Shown here: positions 61,597-64,000 of the stretch, one piece after another
Layout of the letters: every line of letters starts with the position of its first letter
How positions within the stretch are numbered: the stretch's first letter is position 1
NCBI RefSeq assembly: GCF_018918005.1
Contig: NZ_JAHLPR010000035.1
Location: 1 to 64,000 of the forward strand
Source: Paenibacillus sp. MSJ-34
GTDB taxonomy: Bacteria > Bacillota > Bacilli > Paenibacillales > Paenibacillaceae
DNA length: 64,000 nt
Direction of reading: 5' to 3'
Translations under genes and position numbers: made by a program
Notes under the pieces: model-generated
The model's input: the letters and a program-made list of their open reading frames with translations, nothing else
The model's database searches: none
What the model was told of the DNA's origin: nothing

Positions 61597-61637
61597 GCGA
61601 AACGATTGTGCCGATTGAAGGAGGAATGGAGAATCGA

Positions 61638-62495
61638 ATGAATGGGGGACTCGTCAGACTAAGGGAAATTGTAGAGGATCTTACACCGTCGGAGAAAAAA
61701 GTGGCGCAATATATTTTGGATTACCCCGAGAAGATGGTCGGATTGTCGGTTGCCGAATTGGCGCGCTACAGCGGGGGGAGCCAGGCGGCGATCATTCGGC
61801 TGTGCAAGTCGATGGGCTTGAAAGGCTATAAAGATTTAATGCTGAAAGTGGCCGGAGATCTGCAAGGGGGCGAACAGGTCTATTCCTATCAGGAAATTCG
61901 CCCCCACGATTCGATGGAAACGATTATTCAGCATGTGTCCAACAATAACATTCAATCGATACGCGATACGGTCAAAATTTTGGATGCCTGTATGATTACG
62001 AAAGCGGTGGATGCGATTTGCGCCGCGGAGCGGATTTATTTCTACGGATTGGGCGCGTCCAATTTAATCGCCATGGACGCGCAGCATAAATTTATGCGGA
62101 TTAATAAGACAAGCCTTTGTTTTGCGGATCCGCATTTGCAGCTCGGTTCCTCGGTTGCCCTTACGAACAAGGACGTTGCGGTAGGCATCTCCTATTCGGG
62201 AGAAACCGAGCATGTGATCGCGAGCTTGCAGAACGCGAAGCGGGCGGGAGCCGTAACGATCGGCATTTCCAAGTACGGCACGACCCCGCTTAGTACGGTC
62301 GCCGACATCCCGCTGTACACGTCCTCCACGGAAAACGAAATTCGCAGCGGTGCGACCTCGTCCCGGATTACGCAACTGAATGTCGTCGATATATTGTATC
62401 TCGGCGTGGCTAGCAGAGATTACGACCATTCGGTGCAATATTTGGAGAAGAGCAGGGCCGCGATCAACGATTTGACCGGAAGAAGCGGGAAATAA
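61638..62495 (+). CDS. RpiR/MurR family transcriptional regulator
   Basis: A regulator of 285 residues: an N-terminal RpiR HTH (about 5-80; LTPSEKKVAQYILDYPEKMV, then SGGSQAAIIRLCKSMGLKGY) and a C-terminal SIS sugar-phosphate domain (about 115-250; IYFYGLGASNLIAMDAQHKF and VGISYSGETEHVIASLQNAK). MurR regulators sense MurNAc-6-phosphate. It probably acts on the GAAAT-N3-ATTTC dyads upstream of namZ. Start uncertain: ATG 61638 or ATG 61626, the latter abutting GGAGGA. Confidence 0.88.
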   Translation: MNGGLVRLREIVEDLTPSEKKVAQYILDYPEKMVGLSVAELARYSGGSQAAIIRLCKSMGLKGYKDLMLKVAGDLQGGEQVYSYQEIRPHDSMETIIQHVSNNNIQSIRDTVKILDACMITKAVDAICAAERIYFYGLGASNLIAMDAQHKFMRINKTSLCFADPHLQLGSSVALTNKDVAVGISYSGETEHVIASLQNAKRAGAVTIGISKYGTTPLSTVADIPLYTSSTENEIRSGATSSRITQLNVVDILYLGVASRDYDHSVQYLEKSRAAINDLTGRSGK

Positions 62496-62540
62496 ACCGC
62501 AGCGAAGAAGAAGGCTGGATGAGACGGGGAGGGAAACGGT

Positions 62541-63956
62541 ATGTTGAGCGAAGACGTCAAACGGAGGCTGCGCGATATTGTGGGGGAAGCGCATTTCAAG
62601 GACGATGCGGAAAGTTTGATTACGCATTCGTACGATGCGACGCCCATGTATCAAAGCTTGCCGGACGGGGTGATCTACCCCGGCACGACGGCGGAGGTCG
62701 CCGCGATATTGCGGACGGCGAACGAGCATCGGATTCCGGTCGTCGGGCGGGGAGCGGGCAGCAATTTATGCGCCGGCACGGTTCCGGTGGAAGGCGGAAT
62801 CGTCATGGCGATGAGCAGAATGAACAAGCTGCTCGAAATCGACCGCGACAATTTGACCGCAACGTTTCAGCCGGGGCTGAACACGAAACGGTTCCACGAA
62901 GCGGTCGAAAGGCTCGGTTTGTTCTACCCGCCCGATCCGAGCTCGATGACGATATCGACATTAGGCGGCAACATTATGGAATGCGCTGGAGGACTGCGCG
63001 GCTTGAAATACGGCACGACCAAAGATTACGTAATCGGATTGGAGGCGGTGCTTCCTTCGGGCGAAATCATTCGTACGGGAGGGAAGCTGTACAAAGATGT
63101 GGCCGGCTACGATTTGACGAAGCTGCTGGTCGGATCGGAAGGAACGCTGGCCATCGTGACGGAAGCGACGGTCAAATTGATTCCGGAGCCGAAATATAAG
63201 CGGACGATGCTCGCGCTCTATCAGGATATCTATGCGGCGGCGCGCACGGTTTCGCGCATCGTCGGCAGCGGTATCATTCCGTCCACGCTGGAGTTTATCG
63301 ACAATCCGACGCTGCGGGTCGTGGAGGAGTTCAACCGCATCGGCCTGCCCGTCGAGATGGAGGCGGTATTGCTGATCGAACAGGACGGAGGCGACCAGGC
63401 GGCCGTGCTTCAAGACATCGAGCGGATTGTGGACATTTGCCGGGAAGACGGGGCGGCGGACGTGCAGATCGCCGAGACGGCGGAGGAAGCGGAGAAGCTG
63501 ATGAAGGCAAGGCGCAGCGCCTTGTCTACATTGGCGCGAATCCGCCCGACGACCATTTTGGAGGATGCGACCGTACCCCGTTCCCGGATTGCCGACATGG
63601 TCGTGCGCATTAACGAGATCGCGCGCAAGCACAATGTGCATATTTGCACGTTTGGCCATGCCGGCGACGGCAACTTGCATCCGACCTGTACGACCGACGC
63701 CCGCGATCCGGAAGAAATCGCACGGGTGGAGCTCGCTTTCGCCGAAATCTTCGAGGCGGCGATCGAGATGGGGGGAACGATCACCGGGGAGCACGGGGTC
63801 GGCGCGGTGAAAGCCCCTTATTTGGAATGGAAGGTCGGCGAAGCGGGCATTGCATTAATGAAAAATATTAAGAACGCGTTCGATCCGAACAATATTATGA
63901 ATCCGGGCAAAATATTCGCCAAAGAAACCCGCAAAAGAGTGGTGGTGCAGCGATGA
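62541..63956 (+). CDS. glcD: FAD-linked oxidase, GlcD-type (glycolate/D-lactate dehydrogenase subunit)
   Basis: A protein of 471 residues with the PCMH FAD domain (about 40-215; PVVGRGAGSNLCAGTVPVEG, then GGLRGLKYGTTKDYVIGLEA) and the FAD-oxidase C domain ending TITGEHGVGAVKAPYLEW and FDPNNIMNPGKIF. It oxidises 2-hydroxy acids, passing electrons to the Fe-S subunit whose gene starts at 63953 (ATGA overlap). Next to a MurNAc cluster it may oxidise D-lactate released when the MurNAc lactyl ether is cleaved; glycolate is the alternative. GGGAGGGAAA precedes the ATG. Confidence 0.88.
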   Translation: MLSEDVKRRLRDIVGEAHFKDDAESLITHSYDATPMYQSLPDGVIYPGTTAEVAAILRTANEHRIPVVGRGAGSNLCAGTVPVEGGIVMAMSRMNKLLEIDRDNLTATFQPGLNTKRFHEAVERLGLFYPPDPSSMTISTLGGNIMECAGGLRGLKYGTTKDYVIGLEAVLPSGEIIRTGGKLYKDVAGYDLTKLLVGSEGTLAIVTEATVKLIPEPKYKRTMLALYQDIYAAARTVSRIVGSGIIPSTLEFIDNPTLRVVEEFNRIGLPVEMEAVLLIEQDGGDQAAVLQDIERIVDICREDGAADVQIAETAEEAEKLMKARRSALSTLARIRPTTILEDATVPRSRIADMVVRINEIARKHNVHICTFGHAGDGNLHPTCTTDARDPEEIARVELAFAEIFEAAIEMGGTITGEHGVGAVKAPYLEWKVGEAGIALMKNIKNAFDPNNIMNPGKIFAKETRKRVVVQR

Positions 63957-64000
63957 ATACGACGACGAGGCCGAATTCCGTCGCAACGGGGAAGAACAAG
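63953..64000 (+). CDS. Start of the next gene, probably the GlcF-type Fe-S subunit (partial)
   Basis: The ATG overlaps the glcD stop (ATGA) and the frame stays open to the window edge (MNTTTRPNSVATGKNK). Only 16 codons are visible. The role as GlcF iron-sulfur partner is inferred from the usual glcD-glcF order. Confidence 0.5.
   Translation, partial: MNTTTRPNSVATGKNK

Overview
The window looks like a chromosomal segment of a Paenibacillus-type bacterium (Paenibacillaceae, Bacillota). It has strong AGGAGG ribosome binding sites, occasional GTG and TTG starts, moderately high GC, CUT1-type sugar ABC importers paired with a YesM/YesN-type two-component system, a MocR-ddl cluster and a NamZ-type peptidoglycan recycling cluster. 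No rRNA or tRNA gene or CRISPR array was seen.

Layout. 1-3.2 kb: a DoxX membrane protein, then a divergent AraC regulator / GH4 alpha-galactosidase pair. 3.5-24.7 kb: a giant Rhs/YD-repeat toxin gene carrying carbohydrate-binding modules. It is cut in two by a 13.4 kb integrative element. The element (9495-22866) is bounded by 21-bp imperfect terminal inverted repeats and a TCCG direct repeat. It carries a type I restriction-modification operon with an embedded PrrC-like ATPase/HEPN candidate, a Fic protein, an RHH regulator under its own palindrome, several small backbone genes, a TnpW-like protein and a TnpX-class large serine recombinase. Joining the two flanks at TCCG restores one open reading frame of 2250 codons (from 3495..9494 and 22871..23623), ending in a GIY-YIG-like nuclease domain followed by an LRR-like immunity gene. 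24.9-26.2 kb: two degraded genes, each broken by a single in-frame stop. 26.3-30 kb: MocR regulator, D-Ala-D-Ala ligase and aminotransferase. 30-35.7 kb: a TetR-controlled operon of two ABC exporters. 35.8-40.7 kb: CPBP protease, SDR, and a GntP permease-esterase-GntR operon. 41.7-48.5 kb: a two-component system divergent from a sugar ABC importer. 49.1-52 kb: a TetR-flavoprotein fusion, then an HxlR/DoxX pair. 52-53.2 kb: an IS66 remnant and repeats. 53.2-64 kb: a probable MurNAc/peptidoglycan scavenging cluster (BadF-family sugar kinase, NamZ, serine hydrolase, GNAT, ABC importer, LmbE-type deacetylase, MurR-like regulator), followed by glcD and the start of a glcF-like gene.

Two things look new. 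First, the Rhs-disrupting defence element, which behaves on paper like a reversible switch for a polymorphic toxin. Second, three intergenic arrays (near 40.9, 48.7 and 52.8 kb), each of four short dyads with 5-nt centres, spaced 51-52 / 62-63 / 52 bp between centres. These distances are close to whole numbers of helical turns. Arm sequence differs between arrays while the geometry is kept. All statements come from reading the sequence; no database search was run.
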